A stretch of 64,000 nucleotides of DNA from DATFDN01 sp963818725 (GCA_963818725.1 CAWFTU010000019.1:80937-144936); one strand, 5' to 3'. Numbered from the stretch's first letter, positions 30,633 to 40,741 are shown. The notes: generated from the letters alone by a model not told the origin. Numbers and translations: made by a program.

Positions 30633-30730
30633 CTAGCCTGTAGAGACGCGCGACGTCGAGGACGTGCGCCGCCGGCCAGCGGTTGAGTCCGTCACCCACA
30701 TACGCAGAGACACCTTTCTCACGGGCCAGA

Positions 30731-32110
30731 GGTGCCGTCGCGGATGTGGTGGAAATAGGGGTGGCGTAATCTCCGAGTGGATCAACGACTCGTAACCGGC
30801 GTTGGCGCGCCGGGGGAGATTACGCCATGCAGAAGAATAGCACGTCGGCGGAAGCGGCGCCGCTGTTTGCTGGGGAGGCCTGGTTCGACCCGATCGAGGC
30901 CGCGCTGCGGGAGCGGGTCCGGCTTTTTCTGGAGGAGATGATCGAGCAGGAGGCGACCGCTGCCCTGGGACGCGGTCGCTACCAGCGAGGCGCCGCGGCG
31001 GGTTACCGGAATGGCACCCGCTCGCGGCGGCTGCTGGGCTCGTTCGGCCCGATCGAGGTCGCGGTGCCCCGGGCTCGGCTGTTGGCTTCGGATGGGACGA
31101 GCCGGGAATGGCAGAGTGCAGTGCTGCCCCGCTATGCGCGGATGACCCGACAGGTCGAGGCGCTGATTGCGTCGGCCCACCTCGCTGGCACCAACACGCG
31201 GCGGGTGAAGCGGGCGCTCGGGGCGCTGTTCAAGGGCGCCATCGGCAAGGACGTGGTCAGCCGCGTGTGGCGCAAGGTGAAGACCGATTGGGAGGCCTGG
31301 ACGCGGCGCGACTTGGTGGCGGAGGACATCGTCCGGCTGGTCCTCGATGGCAGCGTGGTGCGCGTGCGGCTGGACCGCAAGGCCACCAACATCTCGCTCC
31401 TGGTTGTGCTCGGCGTTCGGCGCGATGGGCAGAAGGTCCTCCTGGCCGTGCGCAACATGGGGGGCGAGAGCGAAGCCGCTTGGCGCAATGTACTTGACGA
31501 TCTCATCGCGCGTGGTTTGCGGAACCCCGAATTCCTGATCATCGATGGGGCCGCCGGACTGGAGAAGGCGCTCGCTGCGCTGTGGCCTGAGGTGCCGACC
31601 CAGCGCTGTACGGTGCACAAGCACCGCAATCTCCTGGCGCACGCGCCGGACGCGCTGCGTGAGGAGATTTCCGCCGACTACAACGACATGATCTACGCCA
31701 GGACGGCAAAGGAGATCGAAACGCGCCGCAAGTCGTTCATTCGCAAATGGCGGCTGAAATGCCGCGCGGTGGCCGACAGCTTGGAAGAAGCGGGCGAGCG
31801 GTTGTTCACCTTCACCCGGTTGCCCGAGAGCCAATGGAAGTCGGCCCGAACCACGAATGCCATCGAGCGCCTGCACGAGGAATTCAAGCGCCGCATCAAG
31901 ACACAGACCGTGCTGCCCTCAGCGGAGACCGCGGCGATGTTGTTTTGGGCACTGCTTGCTTCAGGACAGATTACCATGCGCAAGGTCGACGGCTGGCAGA
32001 CGCTTCCCGAAAAGCTCGCTCCTCAATGCATTGACTTGGCAGCCTAACCTGATATCTCGTTGCATCGGAGACGCGCCACACCCAATTTCCACACAACTCG
32101 CGACAGCACC
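30731..32110. mobile_element. IS256-family insertion sequence with 9-bp target duplication
   Basis: 1380 bp flanked by CGGGCCAGA at 30722-30730 and 32111-32119. The ends are imperfect inverted repeats (GGTGCCGTCGCGGATGTG against GGTGCTGTCGCGAGTTGTG). The transposase is intact. Excision in silico with one duplication restores ATCGATCTGGCCCGTGAG, reading IDLARE, in the SDR gene. Confidence 0.93.
30827..32047 (+). CDS. IS256-family (mutator-type) transposase, intact
   Basis: 406 residues, full family length. N-terminal DNA-binding part, with QEATAALGRGRYQRG and AGYRNGTRSRRLLGSFGPIE (the conserved YRNGxR motif). The DDE core shows VRLVLDGSVVRVRLDRKATN (Asp), GLRNPEFLIIDGAAGLEKAL (Asp), RCTVHKHRNLL (the family's C(x)2H-type motif) and TTNAIERLHEEFKRRIKTQT (catalytic Glu). 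No frameshift is seen, so this element may be active. It lies entirely within the SDR pseudogene, opposite in orientation. Confidence 0.95.
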   Translation: MQKNSTSAEAAPLFAGEAWFDPIEAALRERVRLFLEEMIEQEATAALGRGRYQRGAAAGYRNGTRSRRLLGSFGPIEVAVPRARLLASDGTSREWQSAVLPRYARMTRQVEALIASAHLAGTNTRRVKRALGALFKGAIGKDVVSRVWRKVKTDWEAWTRRDLVAEDIVRLVLDGSVVRVRLDRKATNISLLVVLGVRRDGQKVLLAVRNMGGESEAAWRNVLDDLIARGLRNPEFLIIDGAAGLEKALAALWPEVPTQRCTVHKHRNLLAHAPDALREEISADYNDMIYARTAKEIETRRKSFIRKWRLKCRAVADSLEEAGERLFTFTRLPESQWKSARTTNAIERLHEEFKRRIKTQTVLPSAETAAMLFWALLASGQITMRKVDGWQTLPEKLAPQCIDLAA

Positions 32111-32648
32111 CGGGCCAGATCGATCAAGGGGGTGATGAGGCCCTGCTTGACTGTGTTGTGGACCTGAGGAAGGCGCACCACCGACACGTTGACACCAGCC
32201 GCCGACACCGAAGCTCCTGCTAACTCCGAAGCTTTACGGGGATTCGAGTGGCTGGGATTGAAGGTGTCTTCGGTCGCAGGTTGACCCGTCACAGCATTCC
32301 CCATTCCAGGTACCCGGAGGTGATGATCAGGGGGCGGTCAGATCCGGTGAGCGCGGCGCCGAGAGCCTCGATGGCGCACCTGTCCTTTTCGCAATTCGCC
32401 ACGAAGTTCGAGAAGTCGTGGTCGAAGGCGCAGTGGATCACGCCGTCCGACCGGGCCGCCCCGCTGCGCAAACTCTCCAGGTCTTCAAGATCCCCTCGAT
32501 GCGCCCCGGCTCCGGCGGCTATGAGAGACTGGGCGCCTGCATCCGACCGCGTCAGTCCGAGCACCTGATGCCCAGCATTGATGAGTTCCGGAACAATGGC
32601 CGACCCGATAAAGCCGGTCGCTCCGGTAATGAATACGAGCACGGGAAA

Positions 32649-32724
32649 GCCTCCAATGTTGTTCGGAGGCTGATATCGCCCTACGCTGTCTACCGTTAAA
32701 GTAGTGACCTTATCGTGGTATAAT
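32649..32724. promoter_or_regulatory. divergent promoter/operator region between the SDR gene and the XRE regulator gene
   Basis: The 98-bp gap contains an inverted repeat GCCTCC-10-GGAGGC (32649-32670), which covers the SDR ribosome site and could bind a dimeric regulator. A sigma70-like promoter for the plus gene is visible: TTAAAG at 32696-32701 and a perfect TATAAT at 32719-32724 with a 17-bp spacer. Because the TATAAT overlaps the first possible ATG (32723), translation must begin later, at the ATG at 32741. Autoregulation by the XRE protein is inferred. Confidence 0.5.
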
Positions 32725-33061
32725 GATTAACAGGATCAGCATGTCCGTCGAGAACGACAATCGGCTGGGGACCTACCTCAAGGATCGCCGCACACGCCTC
32801 GATCCGGCCGTCTTGGGGTTCTCGGCGGCGCGCAGACGGACGTCGGGGCTGCGCAGGGAAGAGGGCGCCCAGCGCGCCAACATCAGCCCGACATGGTATA
32901 CGTGGCTCGAGCAAAGGGGGGGGGCGGCGCTCCCTCCGCGGACGTGTTGAACCGGATCGCCGGTGCGCTGATGCCGACCGACATCGAGCGCGAACATCTC
33001 TTCTTGCTTGGGCTCGGGCGTCCACCCGAAATTCGCTACAAGGCCTCGGAAGGGGTCACAC

Positions 33062-34396
33062 CAGGGCTGTTCAACGCTGCCGCATTGCCTTCACTGAGGC
33101 CGCCCTGCCACACATGTGGGGTGAAGTGAGGCGGCTGATCCAAGGGGGATTCCCGAGCCGGCAAATGTCTGACCCTTGGGGCGGCAACGGGGTCGGAGGG
33201 TGCCGTGGCTGCGTTTTCGCCGTTGCTGGACGTGCTGGCGGACGTCCCTGATCCGCGCCGGGCGCAGGGGAAGCTCTACGGGCTGCCCCACGTGCTGCTG
33301 TTCGCCATCCTCGCCATCGTGACCGGCTGCAACTCGTATCGTGGCATTGTCACCTTCATCGGCGTCCATCGCCGCAGGCTGAACGCGGCCTTCGGCCTGA
33401 ACTGGCGCCGCGCACCCGCGCGCACCGCCGTCCGCTACATTCTCCAAGGGCTCGACCCGGCCACGGTGGAGGGGGTCTTCCGCCACCATGCCGCCCTGCT
33501 GCAGGCGGCGCGCGCCACGCCTGGGCAGGGCAGCATTGCCCTGGATGGCAAGACGCTGCGCGGCAGCTTTGATAAGTTCCGCGATCGTGCCTCTGCCCAG
33601 GTGCTGAGCGCATTTGCCACCGACACCGCCTTGGTGCTCCCCTCCGCTGGCTTTCCACCTGCTACGCAGTCGGAACCTTTGCCAGCTCCGCCCACATCGA
33701 CATCGCCGAGAAATCCAACGAAATCCCGGCGGCACAGATGCTGCTGGCCGAACTCGGCATCGCTCGCGGCACCATCGTCACACTCGACGCGCTGCATTGC
33801 CAAAAAAACATTTCGAGGTTGCAGCAGGAGCCAACGTCGCCCTGATCGTCGGCGTCAAGGACAACCAGCCGACCCTGCACCAGAAAATCCGGGCGGCTTC
33901 GGCCACCACAACACCACTCGGGTCTGTCCACAGCCATAACAAGGGCCGCAACCGCGACGAACGTCGCACCGTCACCGTCTTCGATCCCGCCGACACGCCG
34001 GCCGACACCGACTGGCATCCGCACGTGGCCGCCATCATCCGTGTCGAGCGCACTGTCCACACCCGCAACGCCAAGACCGGGCTGCTGCGCCACTCCGCCG
34101 AGATGGCCTTCTACGTTTCAAACACGCCGGTCACCGCCACCCGCGCCGCCGAGACAATCCGCGCGCACTGGAGGATCGAGACCACCTCGCATTACAGCCG
34201 CGACGTCACCTTGGGCGAAGACCGCTCGCGCATCCGCACCAACCCAGGCGTGTTTGCTCGCCTGCGCAGCTTCGCCTTCAACATCCTCAAGGCCAACCAG
34301 ACGGACACGCTCAGCCAGGATCGCTACCGCGCCGGTCTCGCAGGCATCAAAAACGTGCTCTCACTCACCATCATTCGAAAGCGTTGAACAGCCCTG
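33062..34396. mobile_element. ISAs1-family insertion sequence with 10-bp target duplication
   Basis: 1335 bp flanked by GGGGTCACAC at 33052-33061 and 34397-34406. Terminal inverted repeats begin CAGGGCTGTTCAACGCT at both ends. The single transposase gene on the plus strand has two frame changes. The duplication length and the transposase type fit the ISAs1 family. Confidence 0.92.
33205..34387 (+). pseudogene. ISAs1-family transposase with two frameshifts
   Basis: Start region MAAFSPLLDVLADVPDPRRA and the H-repeat-like domain (GLPHVLLFAILAIVTGCNSY, SIALDGKTLRGSFDK with a catalytic Asp) are in one frame. After LSAFATDTALVL (about 33655) the sequence continues in a second frame (IDIAEKSNEIPAAQMLLAEL, IVTLDALHCQK). 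At an A7 run near 33807 it moves to a third frame (HFEVAAGANVALIVGVKDNQ to RAHWRIETTSHYSRDVTLGE). All catalytic strings are present. The A7 shift lacks one A for the family reading KKHFE. Confidence 0.85.
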
Positions 34397-35014
34397 GGGG
34401 TCACACCCCGTTTGCAACGGGTGCTCGATGCGCTCGAGGTCAGTCCCGCGCTGGTCAAGACTGCCACCTGGGATGTCGTCGCATGGAATCGCGCTGCCGC
34501 TGCCGTGCTGACCGACTATGGCGCGCTCCCTTCGGGCCAGCGCAACATCCTTCGCCTCATGTTCGGCAATCCCCGCGTCCGAGCCGCGCGACATGATTGG
34601 GACGTCATAGCCCGTTTCGTGGTCGGAGCGTTCAGGGCGGATGCGGCGCGCGCCAGCGCCGTTTCCGAAGTTAGCCAACTCGTGAACGAGCTTTGTGGGC
34701 TCAGCCCCGAGTTCGATGCGCTATGGCGTGAAAACGACGTGGGCGGTCACCGCGAGGGTGTCAAGCGCCTCCGGCATCCGATCCTAGGCCCGCTCGAGTT
34801 GGAGTATTCTGCGTTCGCTGTCGATGGTCGACCCGACCTCAGCATGATCGTCTATAATCCGGCCACAAGCTCAGGTGCGGACCGTATCCGATCACTCATC
34901 ACATCGCAGCCAGCATCATAGGAAACCTTCACCCGACGTTTTGCGCCCAAACGGCATTGTCAATTTGATAGATCGCGCGACGTGCTTGGCCACGGCGCAG
35001 TCCGGGGCTGAGCT

Positions 35015-35575
35015 TCATGCTGCCACTTGGGCGCACGTCTCCTCTCGCCAAATCCGAAAGGCCTTGGCACGGGCACGACGGTATTGAGCGGCGCTCATCA
35101 GGTGTCGGTGCGGGCGGAAGTGGCCGTAGATCATCGCGTGGGATGACAGGAAGCGCTGCGCCTGCGGCGGCGATTTGAACCGCTGCATCTGGTGCTCGCG
35201 GCGCCGGGTTGGCCGATGCGAATTCTCGGCGCGGTTGTTGAGATAGCGCTTGGTTCGGTGCCGCACTTCGGGCAGGACCTGGCGCTGTACAGCGCCGTAG
35301 CTCCGCAGGCCATCGGTGACGATCCGCCGCGGCTTGAACTTGAGGCCGGCGAGGAGGCGCTTGGAGAAGCGTTTGGCGGCCGTGGCGTTCCGCAGGTTCT
35401 GGACCAGGATGTCGAGCACGACCCCATGCTGGTCCATCGCCCGCCAAAGATAATGCAGCTCGCCATTGATGCGTAGGAAGACCTCATCCAGGTGCCAGAT
35501 ATCGCCTGGCTTCGGCCGGCGCCGACGGAGCTTGCGAGCAACCTCGGCGCCGAGGCGCGCGGCGGCGCGCGCCAT
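35015..35575 (-). pseudogene. IS6-family transposase lacking its N-terminus
   Basis: The minus strand encodes LGAEVARKLRRRRPKPGDIW, HLDEVFLRINGELHYLWRAM (first catalytic Asp), DILVQNLRNATAAKRFSKRL, RRIVTDGLRSYGAVQRQVLP (second Asp) and YLNNRAENSHRPTRRREHQM (catalytic Glu) to a stop at 35015. IS6 transposases normally have about 60 more N-terminal residues with an HTH. Here sequence upstream of about 35575 belongs to an unrelated gene fragment on the other strand. Terminal inverted repeats were not recognised. The element looks truncated by the event that formed the right edge of the mobile block. The 90 bp between it and the XRE stop hold nothing I can name. Confidence 0.82.
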
Positions 35576-35809
35576 GATGTCCGCATCACGGTGAGCACGG
35601 TTCACGGCGCGAACATGAATATCGGCAGCACGGCAGCCGTCGCGCTGCGCCCGGTTCCGCGCGTTGTCACGGGCGCGTTGACGAGCGAGGATTTCGCGGC
35701 TGTTCGAAGCTGGATCGCGCTGAACATGGCCGCCCTGATCGAATACCGGGATGGCACTATTGACACGATCGAACTGGCAGGCCGGTTGAGGAAGTTACCC
35801 GCTTCCTAG
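35558..35809 (+). pseudogene. C-terminal fragment of a small protein, partner of the fragment at 25265-25390
   Basis: About 83 residues: GGARHDVRITVSTVHGANMN, STAAVALRPVPRVVTGALTS, FAAVRSWIALNMAALIEYRD and GTIDTIELAGRLRKLPAS, stop at 35809. There is no start codon of its own; upstream it merges with the reverse of the truncated IS6 transposase gene. Composition and the RHDVRI beginning fit a direct continuation of the fragment at 25265. It is not repeated elsewhere in the window. Function unknown. Confidence 0.45.
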
Positions 35810-35831
35810 GAAAGTGTTGGGCGCCTGCTCC

Positions 35832-36698
35832 TCAGGTGACGATTTCGCTCGCTCGATAGCCCTGTGCGAACAGCAGCGCGCGCAGGCCGCCGTGGTCGAT
35901 GCGCGCGCGGGCTTCCGCTGCCACGATGGGCTTGGCGTGGAACGCCACGCCGAGCCCCGCCTCGTGCAACATGGCCAAATCGTTGGCGCCATCGCCGACC
36001 GCCAGCGTCTGGGCGAGATCAAGCCCGTGCTCGCGGGCCAGCGCGCGCAGCGCCCCGAGCTTGGCGTCGCGGTCAAGGATCGGCTCGCCCACCTCGCCGG
36101 TCAGCGCCTCGCCGTCATCCAGCAGGCGATTGGCGAAATGGGCGTCGAAGCCGGCCAGCGCCGCGACACGCTCCGTGAAATAGCTGAACCCGCCGGACAC
36201 CAGGCCCGTGACCGCGCCGTGCGCGCGCATTGTCGCGACCAGCTCGCGCGCGCCCGGCGTGAGCCGCACGCGCGCCCAGGTGCGCTCCAGCGCCTCCAGG
36301 CTCAGGCCGCGCAGCATGGCGACGCGGTGGCGCAGCGCCTCGGCGAAGTCGATCTCGCCATTCATGCTGCGCCGGGTGATAGCGGCGATCTCCTGCTTGA
36401 GGCCGGCGAAATCGGCGAGCTCGTCCAGGGTCTCGCCGGCGACGATGGTGCTGTCCATGTCGGCGAGCAGCAGCCGCTTGCGCCGCCCCGCGGCGGGGGT
36501 GGCAATCGCGTCCACCGAGGCGCCCTCTAGCGCCGCGCCAACGGCCGCCATATCAGGGCGGGTGGACACCGCGATGTCCACCGCCTCGTCTTGCGACAAT
36601 ATGTCCGGCGTTCCCCCGTCCACGAGGCGCCGCACGTCCTCGATCAAGGCGGCGGACAGCGGCGGGATAGCGGCAACGAGCGTCAGGAGGTGCGACAT
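35832..36698 (-). CDS. serB: phosphoserine phosphatase
   Basis: Last step of serine synthesis: phosphoserine to serine. 288 residues. The ATG at 36698 (MSHLLTLVAAIPPLS) was chosen because the longer upstream opening crosses the divergent miaA promoter region. HAD motif I is LLLADMDSTIVAGETLDEL (nucleophile Asp80, Asp82). Motif II is in VTGLVSGGFSYFTERVA, motif III Lys in LDRDAKLGALRALA, motif IV AVGDGANDLAML (about 240). An ACT-like N-terminal part is short. Divergent from miaA with about 50 bp between. Confidence 0.95.
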   Translation of the reverse strand: MSHLLTLVAAIPPLSAALIEDVRRLVDGGTPDILSQDEAVDIAVSTRPDMAAVGAALEGASVDAIATPAAGRRKRLLLADMDSTIVAGETLDELADFAGLKQEIAAITRRSMNGEIDFAEALRHRVAMLRGLSLEALERTWARVRLTPGARELVATMRAHGAVTGLVSGGFSYFTERVAALAGFDAHFANRLLDDGEALTGEVGEPILDRDAKLGALRALAREHGLDLAQTLAVGDGANDLAMLHEAGLGVAFHAKPIVAAEARARIDHGGLRALLFAQGYRASEIVT

Positions 36699-36747
36699 CG
36701 CGGAGAACCCTGCCAGCGGGGACGAGAGCGGACAAGATACGAGACCA

Positions 36748-37707
36748 TTGCGGGGAACGCCGGCCCTGATCGTCTTCGGCCCGACCGCCAGCGGCAAGTC
36801 GGCGCTAGCACTGGAACTTGCCCAATGCTTCACTGGCACGGTCATCAACGCGGACTCGATGCAGCTCTACCGCGAGTTGCGCGTCCTGACCGCGCGGCCG
36901 AGCCCGGTGGAGATGGCGGCGGCGCCGCACCGCCTGTACGGCGTGCGCCCGGCCGCCGAGCCCGCCAGCGCCGCGTGGTGGCGCGGGGCGGCGCTGGCGG
37001 CCATGGAGGAGGCGCGCGCCGAGCGGCGCCTGTCGATCCTGTGCGGCGGGACCGGCTTCTACATCGCCGTGCTGACCCAGGGGCTTGCCGAGATCCCGGA
37101 ACCCGCGCCCGAGGCGCGGGCCGAGGCGCGGGCGCTGCTCGCGCGGCTCGGGCCAGCGCGGCTCCACACCCATTTGTCGGAGGTCGATCCCCTGACGGCC
37201 GCCCGGCTGCATCCGTCCGATGGCCAGCGGATCGCCCGCGCCTGGGAGGTGTGGCGCGGCACTGGCCAGGGGCTTGCCGCCTGGCAGGCCCTCGGCGCCG
37301 AGCCGGTGCGGGGCTGGCGCTTCGCCGCGATCGTGCTTGATCCGCCTCGCGCGGAGCTGCGCGCCGCCATCGCGGCGCGGTTCAAGCAGATGCTCGCCGC
37401 CGGAGCGGTCGAGGAGGTGCGCTCTCTGCTTGCGCTGAACCTCGATCCCAGCCTTCCCGCGATGCGCGCCCATGGCGTGCGCGAGATCGCCGCTGCCTTG
37501 CGCGGTGAAGTCGCGCTGGACGAGGCGGCGCGTCGGACCATTCTCGCGACAGGGCAGTACGCGAAGCGCCAAGCGACGTGGCTGCGGCACCATCCCTTGA
37601 CGGAGGACCGCGCCGCGTTTTCTATCATTGCTCATCAAAGGTTCAGTGCGCAACTTTTGGAAAGTATTCTGCCCAGAATAAGGGATTTTATTTGCGGGTC
37701 GAGTTGA
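36748..37707 (+). CDS. miaA: tRNA dimethylallyltransferase
   Basis: Transfers dimethylallyl to A37 of tRNAs that read UNN codons. No ATG or GTG fits, so TTG at 36748 is proposed; it gives 319 residues and places the P-loop GPTASGKSALALELA at residues 10-24, as in relatives. Other family strings: NADSMQLYRELRVLTARPS (the D-SMQ-Y motif), HRLYGVRPAAEPASAAWWR, ILCGGTGFYIAVLTQGLAEI and ATGQYAKRQATWLRHH (QYAKRQ-TW motif). The ribosome site is weak. ilvB follows 80 bp downstream on the same strand. Confidence 0.93.
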   Translation: MRGTPALIVFGPTASGKSALALELAQCFTGTVINADSMQLYRELRVLTARPSPVEMAAAPHRLYGVRPAAEPASAAWWRGAALAAMEEARAERRLSILCGGTGFYIAVLTQGLAEIPEPAPEARAEARALLARLGPARLHTHLSEVDPLTAARLHPSDGQRIARAWEVWRGTGQGLAAWQALGAEPVRGWRFAAIVLDPPRAELRAAIAARFKQMLAAGAVEEVRSLLALNLDPSLPAMRAHGVREIAAALRGEVALDEAARRTILATGQYAKRQATWLRHHPLTEDRAAFSIIAHQRFSAQLLESILPRIRDFICGSS

Positions 37708-37725
37708 CGCAGCGCAGCATAGACG

Positions 37726-37759
37726 ATATGGGTGGGGCTTGCCGCGGGCGCACCCATAT
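37726..37759 (+). promoter_or_regulatory. 9-bp stem-loop in the ilvB leader
   Basis: ATATGGGTG and CACCCATAT form a perfect 9-bp stem around a 16-nt G/C-rich loop, ending 28 bases before the ilvB ATG. There is no following T run, so it is not a classical terminator. It could end miaA transcripts or take part in attenuation of ilvB; I saw no leader peptide rich in Leu, Val or Ile codons. Confidence 0.4.
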
Positions 37760-37787
37760 TCGCCCAAACACCTGAAAGGAGTCCGGG

Positions 37788-39590
<1,803 letters not shown>

Positions 39591-39600
39591 GTGCGCAGGC

Positions 39601-39711
39601 CCTCACCCGGCGCGCTGGCGCGTGCCGCCCTCTCCCGCAAGCGGGAGAGGTGGAACGGCAGGACACCTCTCCCGCAACGCGGGAGAGGTCGCCGCGCAGC
39701 GGCGGGTGAGG
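39601..39711. repeat. composite palindromic intergenic repeat between ilvB and ilvN
   Basis: Two nearly identical hairpins, CTCTCCCGCAAGCGGGAGAG (39630-39649) and CCTCTCCCGC/GCGGGAGAGG (39666-39688), lie inside an outer inverted pair CCTCACCCG / CGGGTGAGG at the ends. This is the CCTCACCC...CTCTCCCGC type of dispersed repeat common in alphaproteobacterial intergenic DNA. The right edge supplies the only purine-rich sequence before the ilvN start, so the repeat may influence ilvN translation. Confidence 0.75.
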
Positions 39712-39714
39712 GTC

Positions 39715-40230
39715 GTGCCCCCCAATAACAGCGCGCTGCGCAGCGCCACCATATCCGTGCTGGTGGACAACGAATCCGGCGTGCTGGCGCGCGTCATCGG
39801 TTTGTTTTCTGGCCGCGGCTACAACATCGACAGCCTCACCGTGGCGCCGGTGGACGACGCGCGCGGACGCTCGCGCATCAACATCGTGACCTCGGGCACC
39901 GAGATGGTCATCGAGCAGATCAAGGCGCAGCTCGACCGGCTGGTTCCGGTGCACCGCGTCGCCGATCTCACGCGGCAAGGCCCGCACATCGCGCGGGAGA
40001 TGGCGCTGATGAAGGTCGTCAGCACCGGCGAGCACCGGGCGGAGGCGCTGCGCCTGGCCGACGCGTTCCGCGCCCGCGTGGTGGACGCGACGACCGAGAG
40101 CTTCGTGTTCGAGATGACGGGGGCGACGGACAAGCTGGATGCGTTCATGGAGCTGATGCGCCCGCTAGGGCTGGCGGAGGTGTCGCGTACGGGGGTGGCG
40201 GCGATGGCGCGGGGGACGCGGACTATTTGA
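39715..40230 (+). CDS. ilvN: acetolactate synthase regulatory subunit
   Basis: Small subunit giving valine feedback control to IlvB. Start proposed at GTG 39715, right after GTGAGG at the end of the palindromic repeat, giving 171 residues, a normal length. ACT domain 1: ATISVLVDNESGVLARVIGL and GRGYNIDSLTVAPVDD. Second part: VIEQIKAQLDRLVPVHRVAD, MALMKVVSTGEHRAEALRLA and FRARVVDATTESFVFEMTG. The in-frame opening further upstream (39622) is encoded by the repeat and is unlikely to be used. Confidence 0.94.
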   Translation: MPPNNSALRSATISVLVDNESGVLARVIGLFSGRGYNIDSLTVAPVDDARGRSRINIVTSGTEMVIEQIKAQLDRLVPVHRVADLTRQGPHIAREMALMKVVSTGEHRAEALRLADAFRARVVDATTESFVFEMTGATDKLDAFMELMRPLGLAEVSRTGVAAMARGTRTI

Positions 40231-40260
40231 TTGACTGCGGCACTGGGCTGGTGACTCACA

Positions 40261-40741
40261 ATGACAGATCCTGAATTTTATAGGGCCGTGTGCCTGGAGA
40301 GGATTAAGGATCTGTTTGTGGAGGTACGAGCATTTGGAGAGTCAGGCGCAAGCAGCATTCTCGCTTACGCTCCTTCTTGCTGCTGGCCTAGCGTCAGTCA
40401 TCGCGTTCTTTGTACTTCACCACAGCCAAGCCTTCTCGTATGAAGGGACGATGCGTTTGGCGTTCCCTTTGATTCCTTTGATTAGTGGCTCTGTCCTTGG
40501 GTTATTCATGCGCGCGCTGGGGCGAAGAGCTATCGAAGCTGTCAACAAAGTCGATGAGATAGTCCGCTTCCTTGCAAGCAGGGCGGACTTGCCCGACGAC
40601 ATGCCCAAAATGTCCTTTGATCGACAGAAGACATCTCGAGACTCGCTGTATATATTCGACGCTATGAACCTTGTAGCGAAGGAGCTATTCCTCGTAGGAG
40701 CGTGTTTCGGGATTTTCTTCGTCACAAGCGGTCTGTTGTAG
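40261..40741 (+). CDS. small membrane protein of unknown function, probably frameshifted near 40316
   Basis: Two hydrophobic segments (LTLLLAAGLASVIAFFVL and FPLIPLISGSVLGLFMRAL) and a third at the C-terminus (LFLVGACFGIFFVTSGLL) indicate an inner-membrane protein of about 160 residues. The first 18 residues (MTDPEFYRAVCLERIKDL) begin at the ATG at 40261 in one frame, and the rest (LWRYEHLESQAQAAFSL onward) reads in another from a TTG at 40316. Dropping one T joins them as KDLLWRYEHLESQ. Base use is markedly AT-richer than the flanking ilv genes, a sign of transfer. Family not recognised. Confidence 0.5.

Larger units (their letters stand above)
26514..32642 (-). pseudogene. NAD(P)-dependent SDR/epimerase-type oxidoreductase split into three pieces by five mobile elements
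   Basis: Piece 1 (32642-32111) starts at a GTG and holds FITGATGFIGSAIVPELINA (Rossmann TGxxGxxG), HRGDLEDLESLRSGAA, LIITSGYL and VSVVRLPQVHNTVKQGLITP. One G is missing near 32292. Piece 2 (30730-30633) encodes AREKGVSAYVGDGLNRWPAA and LDVARLYRL. Piece 3 (26792-26514) encodes LALEKREAGARDHAVAEEGA to the stop after RYFGV. Removing the IS256 element (30731-32110) and the stack at CTAG (26793-30632), each with one target copy, restores LIDLAREKG and LYRLALEKRE in frame. The restored protein is about 295 residues, as for extended-type SDRs of this group. It is divergent from an XRE regulator. Confidence 0.9.
32741..34921 (+). pseudogene. XRE-family regulator with MmyB-like ligand domain, split by an ISAs1-type element and frameshifted at a G9 run
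   Basis: ATG at 32741 opens an HTH domain of the common type: LGTYLKDRRTRLDPAVLGFS, RRTSGLRREEGAQRANISP, TWYTWLEQ. Immediately after, a run of nine G near 32917 puts the sequence out of frame. It resumes as APSADVLNRIAGALMPTDIE to GVTP. The element at 33062-34396 follows, and the C-terminal PAS-like MmyB domain continues as RLQRVLDALEVSPALVKTAT, WDVVAWNRAAAAVL and RHDWDVIARFVVGAFRADAA to the stop. Removing the element with one 10-bp duplication restores GVTPRLQRV in frame. Such regulators usually control the adjacent divergent SDR gene. Confidence 0.85.

Noticed and set aside
32723..32740. ATG at 32723 as the start of the XRE regulator
   Set aside because: It overlaps a perfect TATAAT box with a 17-bp spaced upstream hexamer, so it would be upstream of the transcript start.
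26789..34406. A composite transposon or defence island
   Set aside because: The elements are of different families with individual target duplications and the genes between them are fragments of ordinary SDR and XRE genes; no shared outer ends or defence genes are present.
39622..39714. An upstream in-frame extension of ilvN
   Set aside because: It is encoded by the palindromic repeat, lacks conservation with IlvN and has a poorer initiation context than the GTG at 39715.
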